A stretch of 64,000 bases of DNA from Pseudorasbora parva. Its lineage: Eukaryota; Chordata; Actinopteri; Cypriniformes; Gobionidae. Below, one piece after another: positions 49,330 to 61,686 of the stretch (position 1 is the stretch's first letter; every line of letters starts with the position of its first letter). The DNA is taken from the NCBI RefSeq assembly GCF_024679245.1, contig NC_090172.1, positions 46,071,554 to 46,135,553 of the forward strand, given 5' to 3'. Both the position numbers and the translations under genes were made by a program. The notes beneath the pieces were generated by a model. The model searched no databases and had not been told where the DNA came from. It was given only the letters and a program-made list of their open reading frames with translations.

Positions 49330-50125
49330 TCGCATAGGACCTCTGGTGATTTGTAATAATTGCAGAGAATGTCTGTGATCTTAATCCTGTGTGAATCAGC
49401 CATGTCTGTGCAATTACCTCCAATATTTCACAGAACACCGAGGTACTGTGATGATAGTAGTCCCATGCGAATCAGCATCTCTGTGATTTGGCCAGGATTT
49501 TTGCAAGGTTTTTATTTCCTGTGCCCAAAACTGTTAGGGGTTAGGGGTCTTTACATTTCACAAAGAATGGAGGCTGCATTCATAATGTGCACCGTTATGA
49601 ATTCCCGTGCAGCGGTACAGATAACTTTCACTTTAGAATGAGTACCAATTTGGGAGCAAATTGATTGAATGGTGTGTTTAATATTAATATCAATACTATT
49701 CTTAATGAAAAACATAACAGAACCATACAATGACAAGCTTGCTTAAATGGGCGCTTTTACATTTAGCTTTGAAACTGAGTAGTAGGCTATACTGTCAGCT
49801 TCTCACTCGTGATAAATGAAATCTGACTCATGCCACTGGTCTGTACTCGGTTTTTAATTGTAGAGTCTGTTCTCTAACTGAACAAAATTATTTGTATTAC
49901 TATAAAACAATCGATACATATGATGATTTCATACAGCTATTTCTATAACGAAAAAAACATTTACAAGTCTTAACATCATATCCGGGAGAGAAGTCTGTAA
50001 ATTTCAGTAAAATCACAGGCTTTGCTTATCCCGTGTGAATGTGCCACACAAAATTTTGAAGTGGGGGAGTAATTTCTAAATCACAGAGGTCCCTAGATAA
50101 TACTAATCCTGTGCAAATAGTGCTT
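49330..50125. mobile_element. Probable MITE with GGACCTCTG inverted ends
   Basis: Left GCATAGGACCTCTGGTGATTT is matched inverted by AAATCACAGAGGTCCC near 50090. Repeated TCTGTGAT and AATCCTGTG motifs occur inside. The exact ends and target duplication are unclear. Confidence 0.45.
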
Positions 50126-50792
50126 TAGTCACTATTACTATTGTTCACAATTCGGCATGTAATTCTTCTCTCATCATTTATGCTACAGATATGACTGATA
50201 GTTCAAATAATACAGCTCGATGAGGCATGCTATCAGACTTCATAATATCATATCACCTAATGGACAGTAAAAAGGCAAAAAAGGAGACATGAGTCAAATA
50301 GAAGTCTAGAAGATACTAGATCAGTGTCTCCCTTAGGTGTAGGCTGTAGTCCCCAGAATGTTTTAAGAGACTTTAACTTTAGATTGTTTGTTGCAACCAC
50401 CTAAACAGAGTCTGAAACCACATAGGAACATGTTTAAAATAACAGAGAACTATCAACTGCACAGCAACACCCAAGCAACTATTCATAAAACCCTACTATA
50501 GTACCCTGTGGTTTGTATGCAAGTACAACTCAAGTTCAATAATTCAAGAAGGTCCATATTTTAAAGCTCTTTCTAACTTGTACTCAGCCTTAAAACGAAC
50601 ATATAGTTCTTGTAATTGTTTAACTATAGTATGTGTTACAATAAGGATTTGTTTACAAAGCAAGACCATTGACGGCTCCTCATTACCATGCAGGCCTGTT
50701 AACTTTATTTTTTATCAATAGCATTTGTTATGAAAAATTGCAACACAGTATAGCTACAACGTGCATCTTTAGAGAAAAATCTATTTACTTAA

Positions 50793-51199
50793 AGGAACTG
50801 TATGTAAGAAATGTATTTCAATTAATCATAAAATGGCCCTGACATATCACTAGACATTACGAAATCATGTTAATTTCAAACACAACAGCAGTCTGGCCAG
50901 GATATTGTCATTTAAGTTGTTGTTGCAGCCCTCAACTGATGTTGATGTTGACATGTGTTTTGGCCTGTAGCTCCGCCCTCCACCTAATCGACCAATCATA
51001 AAGTCAGTAGTGTTTGGGCATCCGGGTTGCCAGCTCTGCTTTAGTTACAACAGCTGCAGCTACAAACGTTCCTGCTGGATCCTGCAGGCTATCTGGCAAC
51101 CTCTAGTCAGCGGGGAGGGGGAGAGGGGATACACCGCTCTACAGCCATTTGAAAGTGACTGCAGTACCAGTTTTGGCCACAATCTTACATACACTTCCT
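50793..51199. mobile_element. 407-bp TTAA-target MITE
   Basis: TTAA at 50789-50792 and 51200-51203. Ends AGGAACTGTATGTAAGA and TCTTACATACACTTCCT are inverted. Non-coding, and distinct in sequence from the other TTAA elements here. Confidence 0.9.
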
Positions 51200-51203
51200 T
51201 TAA

Positions 51204-52933
51204 CTGATTATCTTTTATAAATTCTACAACAAGTCAAAATAAATACAATAGAATGTGATTGATTCTAGTAAATGTGGTCATCATGAGTTTAAAAAACTTG
51301 AAGGATAATGTTTTCCCCTCTTTTCATCAGTCATCTTAGAGGCTGTTTTAGATAATGTTCAACTTTCTCCATAGCATTTAACTACATTCGCAATAGAACT
51401 CAAATGGGTCACACATTTTATCATTAGCGGCGCATAGAAACGGCTCTGACAAATCTCAACACTTTTGGAGAGTACTGGTGAGGTGAACACACCTGCAGTG
51501 ATTTGTGGCCCGCGCCACTTAATTAAACAATTGGGCTTCAGTCGTAGTCCTATTGCACAGACAACTGATCCGTTATAAAAGCGAGAAGAAGCAGTAAGCA
51601 AGAAAAAGTGCAGGTGTGCTTAAGAGTAAAATGTAGAAGTGCCAGTGAATACCAGTCTTTTTATGTGGATAAAACATTGATGTGTATGTTTTACAAATCT
51701 TTTTTGAGTCGTTTTTATCTTTGTCAGCAGATGAGTATGGCCCAGTTGTATCAAAGGCAAGTATTGGAAAAAGCACAGAATATATAGTTAGATAAATCAC
51801 AATGCACCATGAGTTTCACCTCGTCCCCTCGTTCGTTTTAGAACTAGCAAAAATAAATCGGTTTAGACATTCCTTTATCCCCTCACATTTTTAAATGTTA
51901 GGTAAATTGTTGTTGTTTGATGAACTTTTAATGATCTTGTGTGTTTTTTATATGTTTGTATTGACTGTATGGTGAATGTCTTATGCTTGTATGCTGCAAC
52001 CAAATTGCCCTCGGGAAATGAATAAAGATTAACTGAAATCCATGACTAAAAATGTTTGTCAACGACCTGACAAGACAACACCAATGTCATTAAACATTAT
52101 CCAAATATTGCAGACTGTTAACAAGACACTACAAGCTTGTATTTGCAGTCGCCATATGTCAAGAATTTTATTTAAATCCTCCAATCAGAGCATTTATTTA
52201 TTTATTTATTTATTAGGCACTGCTGAAGAAGGCTGATCGGAAAACACAGACAAACATGTAAGCTGGAGTTTAGCGATCTCCATTGAGATACTCAAATAAA
52301 AAATGTCAATCAGTAAGTCTGTGTTCATGTAATGACTAATAACTAATTTGTGATCAAAGCTTCTCAGTTATGAACTGTAATAAATCCAAACATGGATCTA
52401 GACTATAATTGTTTGTGGTTGTGGAATAAATGCACTTACTCTATGCAACCTCTGTGTAACAATACAAAGTTTTTTTTTGCGGTTCTTTTAATAGAAAAAC
52501 ATGAACGCAATTTGGAATTATTTGAATTACTATTATGAATTTTCTTGTTTTACCAGTTTTCAAAATGCAGTTTTCAAACCATACGTCTATATTGACGTTC
52601 TTTTGATTTGTGCTCAGCAGAGCAGAAGCGGGAGTGCCACGGTTGTTTTGGCGCCGAGTCTATTTTAGCTGCGCTGCTCAGTCTGAATTAAAGCCTGTGC
52701 ATTGTTCTTGATCAAAATGTACCTGATGAACATGAAAAAAATAAATTTCACAATGTAATCATGTAGTAAAGTCCTCCATGTTTCACATTCACTATATGAT
52801 AAATAAATAAATAAAATAAACCACATTACTGCCAGATGTTTTGCCCACACTTCAAAGGCAAGTTTAAATTATTAAAACTAGAAGCATATCTTAAATTTAA
52901 AATTAATTTTATCATGTAAACTACCTATCCTTG
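51204..52933. other. Intron-like sequence, no gene seen
   Basis: No gene supported. A short (TTTA)n run lies near 52192-52215. Confidence 0.5.
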
Positions 52934-53310
52934 TCTGGCTATAACCAGACCAAGCTCAATTTAAAATTGAACATTGGCCTGGGGAGTCTGCTCTGCATTT
53001 TCTACTGCACAAGAGGCGTCATAAACTGGCATTATTCAAATAAATCTGTATGCAGTTAGAAAGTCCTTCAACCAATCAGACCACAAGAGATCTGACCAAT
53101 GGGCAACGACACATCATTTCTCTACCCGTCATCATGTTAAACCGGCCAATAGCGCACCAGTGGATAAGCCAGTCTGTGATTGGTTTCCACAAAAGTGTAA
53201 CAGAAGCAGTAGAAATGAATGTACAGGTTTCCAGACTGAATTGCCGGGCGAAATCAAATCGTCGGCAGATCAGGCTGGGTTTACCCAGTCTACCTATATA
53301 CAGCATGTTA
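52934..53310. mobile_element. Probable MITE with imperfect palindromic ends
   Basis: The left end, with GTCTGGCTATAACCAGAC, and the right end, with GGCTGGGTTTACCCAGTC, are similar inverted stem structures. The interior is non-coding, with overlapping spurious frames. The target duplication is unclear. Confidence 0.4.
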
Positions 53311-53747
53311 TATGCATGTGTTTGGGACAAAAGGGGAACACGGTCGCATTCGCAGCAGATACATCTAGCAACCGATTATAAATCAAAGCACAAGACAGAC
53401 TTGTCTGTATTTTCAGGACACAAGCCGCAGTTCAGCTACATGCGACAAACGCTGCCAGTGTGAAAGCACGTCTTAATAATATGCTGCTCCCGCTCTCCAT
53501 ACGCACAGCTTCTGCGCTGCCAGCGCACTGCTTGTGCATGCAATGTGAAACCGGCGTAACTCTGCATAACATGAAACGTGCTCATGACATGCAAACATGT
53601 TATGGTCCTAAGCCTTCAACAGGCAAAATATATTCAGACCATGGGTTTTCAAACTGGGGTCCTCCAGGTGGTTCTAAGGGGTCCCCAGAAAATGTCAGAA
53701 CATTCTAACCATTTAATTTTTCAATATTTCTCTCCTTTCTTGCCGTA

Positions 53748-53749
<2 letters not shown>

Positions 53750-53808
<59 letters not shown>
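53750..53808. repeat. (CA)n-(TA)n microsatellite
   Basis: About 24 CA units followed by a short TA run. Confidence 0.97.
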
Positions 53809-54328
53809 TTGTTTGCTTCATATCTTTCTAGTGAGTTCTCACTATAGTCCCCTTTAAACAGAATTTTTCTGTTATTTGTGAGAAAACAATTCTCTGCCAG
53901 ACATGCATGGAAATTTCAGGGTTTCCGTGTTTTAGACACTAGGGGACGAGACTAGTTTAATCTCCTGATCAAAACACAAATGAGGAAGATGCAGTAAAAC
54001 AAGCAATCATATGTTAGCAAATGCATATGTAAAATAATGTGATCATCAACATTAAACATCATTTACATCTGAACTAATGTTACAGAATGAAATGTTGACC
54101 AAGGACAAGTTGCAGGACTGTGAGAGCATTAGGAGTGTTGATGGACCCCTACTAGATCTGTGTTTGATCATCGTCCTTAATCTGATTTTTCACAAAAACG
54201 TGATTTTCTCAGTTTTTTGCTCAAAAATGTTGCTTTTTTTTAATGAAACCTACCTACAGTCACTGACAAAAGTCTTGTCGCTTGTGTACAAATTGACCTA
54301 AAGTGCCGCTGAAATATATTTCTAATCA

Positions 54329-54594
54329 CACTCTAAAAAATGCTGGGTTAAAAACAACCCAAGTTGGGTTGAAAATGCACCGACCCAACAATTGAGTTGT
54401 TTTAACCCAATGGTTGAGTTGTTTTAACCCAGTGGTTGAGTTGTTTTAACCCAGTGGTTGGGTTAAATGTTGCTTAAGACAACCCAATTGCTGGGTAAGA
54501 ACAACTCAACCATTGGGTTAAAACAACCCAATTGTTGGGTCGGTGCATTTTCAACCCAACTTGGGTTGTTTTTAACCCAGCATTTTTTAGAGTG
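54329..54594. mobile_element. Near-perfect palindromic MITE inserted in the Tc1 element
   Basis: CACTCTAAAAAATGCTGGG at the left is perfectly inverted at the right, and the arms pair through CAACCCAAGTTGGGTTG to about 54385. The centre consists of GGTTGAGTTGTTTTAACCCA units. It lies between the Tc1 terminal repeat and the transposase start. A clear target duplication is not visible beyond CA. Confidence 0.93.
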
Positions 54595-54862
54595 CAAGAT
54601 ATTTTTACAAGAAATGGCTCATTTTAATCCCACCAGCTTTTGTGATAATGTTTCAGTGAAAAACTAAAATTTCAAAAATAATTCTAATATTCACAGCTTT
54701 GTAAAGCCCATTGAGTCAATTTTTGCAAAGACATAAGTGTTGTCACCTTGTCATATGAACTTCCCCTGTGACTAATATTGGATCAATTAGGTCTCAAGTG
54801 TGTATAAAAAGAACCCCAGTACGCTAGACCTTCACATCAACTGCAACTAGACCTCTGCAAAC

Positions 54863-55861
54863 ATGCCTAAGATTCACCCAGAGACTAAAGTTTTGATTAT
54901 CAAGAGGCTGAAGACCAGATCCACTGCTGATGTGGCAGACACCTTCAATGTGTCTCAGCGTCAAGTACAGAGGATAAAAAAAAAGATTTGAAGAGACTGG
55001 AGACGTTTTTGACAAGCCCAGGTCAGACAGACCCCGCAAGACAACTGCTCGAGAGGACCGTTTGTTGGCTCGAAAATCCAAGGCCAGCCCATTTTCCACT
55101 GCAGCAGAGCTCCACGAGACCTGGTCACCTGAAGTCCCTGTGTCAACCAGAACAGTTTGTAGGATTCTGCCTCGAAATGGCTTCCATGGTCGAATCAGTG
55201 CCCAGAAGCCAGCACTAAACAAAAGACAATTGAAAAACGTGTGGCATTTGCCAAGGCCCACAGCCTGCTAAAAGGATGGACGCTGGAAAAGTGGCAAAAG
55301 GTGGATTTTCAGATGAATCTTCAGTTGAATTACACCACAGTCGCCGCAAATATTGCAGGAGACCTACTGAAGCCTGAATGGATCCGAGATTCACCCAGAA
55401 AACAGTGAAGTTTGGTGGCGGAAAAATCATGGTTTGGGGTTACATCCAGTATGGGGGTGTGCGAGATCTGCAGGATGGAAGGGAACATCAATAGTCTAAA
55501 ATACCAAGAAATCTTAGCTACCTCTTATATTCCCAACCATAAAAGAGGCCAAATTCTGCAGCAGGGCGGTGCTCCATCGCATACTTCCATCTCCACATCA
55601 AAGTTCCTCAAGGTGAAGAAGATCAAGATGCTCCAGGATTGGCCAGCCCAGTCACCAGACATGAACATCATTGAGCATATGTGGGGTAGGATGAAAGAGG
55701 ATGCATGGAAGACGAAACCAAAGAATATTGATGAACTCTGGGAGGCATGCAAAACTGCTTTCTTAGCTATTCCTGATGACTTCATCAATAAATTGTATGA
55801 ATCCCTGCCAAACCGCATGGATGCAGTCCTTCAAGCTCATGGAAGTCATACAAGATATTAA
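54863..55861 (+). pseudogene. Tc1 transposase pseudogene
   Basis: ATG at 54863 begins MPKIHPETKVLIIKRLKTRS, with a paired-like helix-turn-helix region (VADTFNVSQRQVQRI). The frame then stops after an A-run at about 54976-54985, consistent with an indel. Later segments continue in other frames: LLARKSKASPFSTAAELHET, then the DDE core from 55412, which ends HGSHTRY and a stop. FSDES marks the first catalytic Asp. At the second catalytic position the motif reads QQGGAPSHT, with Gly where Asp is expected. The downstream IIEHMWG carries the Glu. Multiple frameshifts plus the lost Asp make it inactive. Confidence 0.93.
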
Positions 55862-56197
55862 ATTTGGATCTTTTTGTATTTGCAGTAAATTTGTTACATT
55901 TCTGTATAGGCGACAAAACTTTTGTCTTGCCAAAATTTGACCTTTCTGTCTTGATTAAAAGATAAATATTTCTTCTGTGAAAATTATTTATTTCAGTGCA
56001 TTAAACATCATTTGGGAGGGTTTTAGCTTTTCATATGAGCTATTTCTAACACCAATTGATTAATTAAAAGTCAGGTTAATATCAGGTATTTCTAGAAAAT
56101 AGATAAGCGACAAGACTTTTGTCAGGGACTGTATATTCAAGTGTTGATAAAAAGGGAATGCATGAAGCTAGAATATTTTTTTTGTTTTGTTTTTTAA

Positions 56198-56625
56198 AGG
56201 TGCCCTAGAATGAAAAATTAAATTAACCTTGCCATAGTTAAATAACAAGAGTTCAGTACATGGACATCATATACTGTGAGTCTCAAACACCATTGCCTCT
56301 TCTTTATGTGTAAATCTTTTTTGAAAAACACCACAGAAAAACAGGCTATTTTCAACATAACGCTAACTGTGACTCAATCGCTGAGATCCTTAATATGTAC
56401 GCCCCCAACATTTGCATGTCAGCCCATGTTCATTTTCAGGCGGAACTGCACTGCACAGTCGTCGGGAATTCAGTCAGATAAACAAGCGCGACGCGAGGAT
56501 ACAGAAAACGGCAGCTCTCATGGACACAAATGTGTTGTTCCAGGCTGTACAGGGGACATGAGGACTTTTCATAGTCGTCCCACAGATAACAAATGTCAAC
56601 AGTCATGGTTGATGTTTATTTACAA
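56198..56625. mobile_element. TTAA-target element, 5' part only
   Basis: Begins after TTAA (56194-56197) with AGGTGCCCTAGAATGAAA. A diverged relative (AGGTACCCTAGAATGAG) lies at about 42303 inside the nested stack. The distal end is missing or unrecognised. The 117-codon plus frame inside has no domain. Confidence 0.6.
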
Positions 56626-56639
56626 TTGACAAAATTAAC

Positions 56640-58313
56640 ACAAATGATTTTATACTGCTACTATATAAAATCTAAATTCCAGTAAGCAAACATATAAATA
56701 GCAGAGTATGAATTTTTAGTCTGAAACTAAAAGACTAAAATGCAGTCCTCTCAGTGTGGCTGTCCATATTTGAACATTTGGACCACTTCACCACTCGCTG
56801 TAGAGCCTTGCGGTCAAGGGCAGAAACACTGCCATACAAAACTAGGCAAGAATGTTTTCACTCTGTGCATCAGAAAAAGTAGGAGATTATTTGAGATAAT
56901 AACCTTCCTCAGCATTTTTGAGGTGTGCATTTTCTTGTTTAGAGAAGTATTGTTGACTCGGCATAAATGTTCTACTAATACTGATTGGTTCATGTTTGTC
57001 CACCCAGCCTCCTAGAATCAATTACCAGATGCTTTGAGGAAAAGGTTGTTGTTCCCACATCACACTCCCAGCAAGAACTCTTTAAATCATGTCTTTAAAT
57101 CACTCCAACACAAGACACAGTACTACAAAACAATAAAGTCCTGCCCGAACACCGACTCGCTCACAGGAAGATTGCCCTCTCAAATGTTACTTGGATAAAT
57201 CCCAGGTAGCGTGACTTCCTGCAAAAGGAAATGAATGTTTGTTCTGGGTGGATGACCTTCCTTAGAAACCAATACCACATTCACCTGCCTACTCTGACAA
57301 TACATCTTCATGAGAGAGTCTACGATTTAGACTAATTACACATATGGTCCAATATAATGTTTTCTTTGATGAGTCAAAGCAGAAGTCATCAATAGCTTTA
57401 AAAAAGACAAATGGCCCTCCACACCATTTCAGAGAGAGCACATTGATTTTCTTTCTATTCAGAGGGCTCCTAGGTCTACATAACATACAGCCCAGACTAT
57501 TTATGGTATCAAAATCTTAAGTAGTCACATCTAATTTGAAAAGTTTGTTCACACTTAGAAGAGAAACATGTTTCAAACAAAAGCATAATCTGCACAACCC
57601 TGTTCAAAATAAACTAAACATTTGAGGCTTTTCTTCGAACACGCACCCGTAAGACTGTGAAGATCAAGTTTATAGCAAAATCTCAAGTATTAGCCATTGG
57701 AATTTCCTTTTCCTTCAAAAAAGGAGGCCAGCTTCATGGTCTCAAAAGCATAATTCCTTATTCGAAACCCCACGGACTAAAATGTCTGTAGCATTGGGCA
57801 GAACACATTGTTTACAAGCTAAAGTCATCTCAGCAACTCGTTTTATACGTAAAGTGAAGGCGAGGGAAAACTGCAGTTCTGCAGTCATATTCATTTGCTG
57901 GCTCACTTCTAACAAAAATTTCTGCAGGAGACCAGACATCTGTGTTCAGTTAGAGAAAATAGACCTCTCCAGCTTTTTGGGTCTGCGTCAGTATTGTTAT
58001 TGTAAAACTTCTAAAAATTGTTTTCATAAATTAAAGTAAAGGTCAAACAAAGTATAAATATTATATATCAAAATGGCACCTTACAAATAAGTTCAAGGCA
58101 AAGTACTTAAATTAATCAAACTGAAATAAAACTAAGAATGACAAAAGCTAAAAACACTAAAAATAACACTGGTCCACGTCAAAAAACGAAAATAATCCTT
58201 TATACATTCTGAGAGTTTGCCATCTGATTAATTCTGATCCTACAACAGCAGCGCTTGTTTACTTTGCCCTGGAGTTTTAAAACTCTTATTAACCTATATA
58301 ATATTCTCATTAC
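56640..58313. other. Intron-like sequence, no gene seen
   Basis: No supported exon or named repeat between the TTAA fragment and the exon-like block at 58314. Confidence 0.5.
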
Positions 58314-58441
58314 CTTTCTTCCACTGATGTAGTTTCATCCTCTTCCTCTTTGATAGTCTCCAGTTCAATCTCTGTCCCCTCACGACCAACATCCTGCTTG
58401 GTCACACGGCCCGATGGCAGGCAGCTGCAGCAGGTACCCAT
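58314..58441 (-). CDS. Exon encoding a lipidation-motif N-terminus (MGTCCSC)
   Basis: On the minus strand, ATG at 58441 lies in an excellent context (CCACCAACATGG). It opens 42 codons: MGTCCSCLPSGRVTKQDVGR, then an acidic stretch ELETIKEEEDETTSVEE. It ends two bases into the next codon at the donor AAG|GTAATG (GT at 58313-58312). Met-Gly followed by Cys-Cys-x-Cys is the usual signature of N-myristoylation plus palmitoylation, so membrane anchoring is inferred. An upstream in-frame ATG at 58510 exists in poor context. I do not recognise the protein. The exon ends in phase 2, which is what the plekha7-type exon at 6108-6191 requires, so it could be an alternative plekha7 first exon or the start of a separate gene. 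Confidence 0.5.
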
Positions 58442-58519
58442 GTTGGTGGTGGCTTTAGCATCTCTACGGCCCCTATGTCTGTGGCCTCTTCGTTCTTCAA
58501 ACTCTCTCATGTAGTGCAA

Positions 58520-59290
58520 TACGCATAGTTACATCTCAACCATGTTTCTGAGTTTAGAATGGGCTGGAGGGTTAAATACGACAAGTCAAACTGCGTCTGA
58601 CTGAATGGCCCTGGTGACATACTGCAAAACATAAGCAGCCACTGTCCTCTCTCTCAATTACCTCATTGTTTTTCCTCTGTCCTTTCCCCCGTCAATGCCC
58701 TGTTATTACACCAAGTCCCATTTGTTTTCGACCAGCACAAACAATGTGTTTTTAGCCTGTCATGGCTTTCATCTATCATGGAAGACGTGACGGTACCATG
58801 GGACTTTGTGTCTGATGCCTTCTTCTTTCTCAAAGGAAGTAACATACAGTTATCGGAACAATATGGATGTCCTTAGGACACAATACAACAATTGTAAACA
58901 GCAAATCAGCACGACTGGTCTCCTACGCTCCAGATTAGATCAGAATATGGCTGCCCTCTGGCAAGTTATTTAAACTGGACTCACTCAGCGGGTACTCCTA
59001 GGTTGTGTGTCATTCATTTTGATTTTAGAGTCTGAATTGAATTTAGGTAGCACAGGATGCACAAAGAGTGTAAACAATGTGACACCATCAGAAATGCTTC
59101 CCAACAGAGTTTGTCCAACTAATGGAAACATTTAAGGGGAAAAGCATTAAATTACATGGAACGATACACAAAACTGACTGTATCTTGGTTTTGAAGTCAC
59201 AGTTTTTATTTTCAAATAAAAAAAGTCAAATTTATTTATTTTCATTCAACAGTGGTTTACTGAAAATTATAATTATAATGCAATTATAAC
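58520..59290. other. Sequence upstream of the MGTCCSC exon
   Basis: A candidate promoter would lie here, but I see no clear TATA box or CpG patch. A minus-strand 60-codon frame (58663-58845) is not supported as a gene. Confidence 0.4.
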
Positions 59291-59503
59291 ATAGAAGAAC
59301 CATTTTTGGTTCCCTAAAGAACCGTTTTGTGAAAGGTTCTTAAAGAACCATTTTTTTCTAACCATTTTATAGTCTAAAGAACCTTTTTGCACTACAAAGA
59401 ACCTTTTGTACAATGGAAAGGTTCTTTGGATATTAAAGGTTCTTCATGGAACCATACACCCTGTCAAAGAACCTTTTAAGAACATTTATTTTAAAGAGTG
59501 TAC
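59291..59503. mobile_element. AAGAACC-rich palindromic MITE
   Basis: AAGAACC and its complement GGTTCTT alternate about a dozen times over 210 bp, ending TTTTAAAGAGTGTA. Common teleost MITE style; no coding capacity. Confidence 0.7.
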
Positions 59504-59850
59504 CTTAAGAGATACTAATTCATGTTTATATTTTAGGAAGCGATGATCACGTTTACTCGCACAACCACGCATCACCATTTGAACTGACGAACCTATACAG
59601 GGATCAGTCACATCACATTAAAGAAAGTCAAAACAGCATTTATCGTTTTTGATAAAACGGACTGGATGCTTAATATTTTCGTGTGGGAACTCGGATTGAA
59701 GTACGTTCCATGCTTAAAACAAGCCTACTGTTAACTTTAAAAGATTGCATTTGGAACCGAAAGCCCTGTACCGAAATGGTTTGGTACAAATATGTGTACC
59801 GTTACACCTAATATATAGTTATATATTAATAAAATCTTAATTTTATAAAT

Positions 59851-60285
59851 ACACTACCATTCAAAGGTTGAGGTCAGTAAGATTAAGATTTTTAATTTTT
59901 TATGAAAAAAACATTAATATTTTTATTCAGCAAGGCTGCATTAAACTGATCAAAAGTGTCAGTCAAGACTTTTCTAATGGTACAAAAATGTACATTTCAA
60001 ATAAATGCTGTTCTTTTGAACTTTCTATATGTCAAAGAATCCATAAAAATGTGTCATGGCTTCCAGAAACATTAAGAACCTTGATAATAAGAAATATTTC
60101 TAAAACATCACATTAGTATATTGATTTCTGAAGGATAATGTGAAACTGAAGACTGGAATAACAGCAGCTTTGCCATCACAAGAATAAATTATATTTTAAA
60201 ATATATTAAAAGAACTGTTGTTTTAAATTGCAATATTTCACAATATTTTTTATTGCATTTTTGATCAAATAAATGCAACACTGAT
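59851..60285. repeat. GGTCAGTAA-family repeat, longest copy
   Basis: Head ACACTACCATTCAAAGG, then GGTCAGTAAG, TTATTCAGCAAGGCTGC, AAATAAATGCTGTTCTTTTG, GAAGACTGGAATAACAGC and TTGATCAAATAAATGC. It is the reference for the fragments at 22207, 46755 and 48895. The far terminus is missing. Confidence 0.8.
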
Positions 60286-61686
60286 GGCACCAATGAAACT
60301 TTTACCAAACAGAACCTTTTGAAATAATCCATTTAAAAATCCATTCATATGCAATTTAATACATTTAATTGTAGGGGCAATTGGGAAGTTCTCAAAATTC
60401 CAATTTTTATGTCTATTTTAATTTTTGATGTAACAATATTGTGTGAAGAATAATCTACACAAGGAATAGGCAAAAAATAATGACGCATATTATAATTAAA
60501 TAAATTTGTGTCACAAAACACTACTGAAATTCTTCAAGTTACAAGACTTTTATTAAGAAGTTTATGTTTATCTTCCTGTCATTCTGATTCAAATTCCAAT
60601 TCACCATCCTGTGAGACGTGGCCAATTCAATTCTAATTCCTGTTCATAAATTGAAAGGGAGCCAATTCTTACATTTGGCCCAAGCCTGGAATGCTCAAGA
60701 CAATCAGTCATGCCTGGATTCATAAGCAGACCCCCCTGCTGCTGCTGGTGAGACACAAATAACACGATTTCCACAAGATAAATTATTAATGCTGCAGGTA
60801 GTTCAAAAGGAGCATTTCTCTTTCTTTCTCATGAGCAGTTCGGTCCACTGCGGCTCCACTGCGCACAGCCCCCACCAAACAGGAAAACATTAAGCAGTCC
60901 CGTCACAGCGAAAGGCTCCTGCCTCACTGAAAAACGCAGCATAATCACTTTATCCCCTATTCTCTTCAGAGAAAGAGGGTAAAGGGGAGAGAGAAAAAGA
61001 GAGAGGTAATACTGGCACAAACATGCTGTCTCATAATGCCTCATGCTTATGCTGAGAAACATCTAAGAGATCAAACAGAACTAGTGAACAAGTGAAGACA
61101 CCTCCGATTTCAAATCAATCTAACTGAAGTGAACATCTGCTACTGTGTAAGCATCCATCCTATGTAAACATTACGGTCTGAAACAGCTGACTGAGATAAG
61201 CCAGAAAGAAGCACTGCACCTATAATATTTGCAATATTTTACTTGCACTGCAATATTTTGTCTGACGTACCGTGACGAAGCATAACCACTGCTCAGCGCT
61301 GAGGCTGACTACAAAAGTGAGCCAATCACACGTAGGAATTACACAAAGGAAACAAACACATTTGAGTGAAGCGGATGTCATACACACACACACACGAGTA
61401 AAGGTCACACGCGCATTCATAGTATTCGTAGTATTCATAGTATGACGAGGCCAAACAAAAAAATCCATAATAACACACAAAATACATCAAGGAACAAGGA
61501 AAAAAGCACTTGAATCTAACTGATAATAAACTAATGAATAATAATTTATCTGTACTTTTCAGGTGATTATCTGCTGGCATCTCTTTTCGCAAAACACTGG
61601 TATTATTTTTTAATCCAGTTCACTAGATGTTGAAAGAGGTTAGACATATCTCAAGACTTCCATGAATGTTTGCCTGAAACAGTTAA
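60286..61686. other. Intron-like sequence, no gene seen
   Basis: No supported exon. It includes a short (CA)n run near 61382-61395 and a TAGTATTC triplet repeat near 61420-61443. Confidence 0.5.

Larger units (their letters stand above)
54257..56131 (+). mobile_element. Tc1-like transposon with TA duplication
   Basis: Ends CAGTCACTGACAAAAGTCTT and the inverted right end AAGACTTTTGTCAGGGACTG, with TA on both sides (54255-54256 and 56132-56133). Its length is 1875 bp, or about 1.6 kb after removing the inserted palindrome, which is the usual Tc1 size. Encodes the decayed transposase at 54863-55861. Confidence 0.95.
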
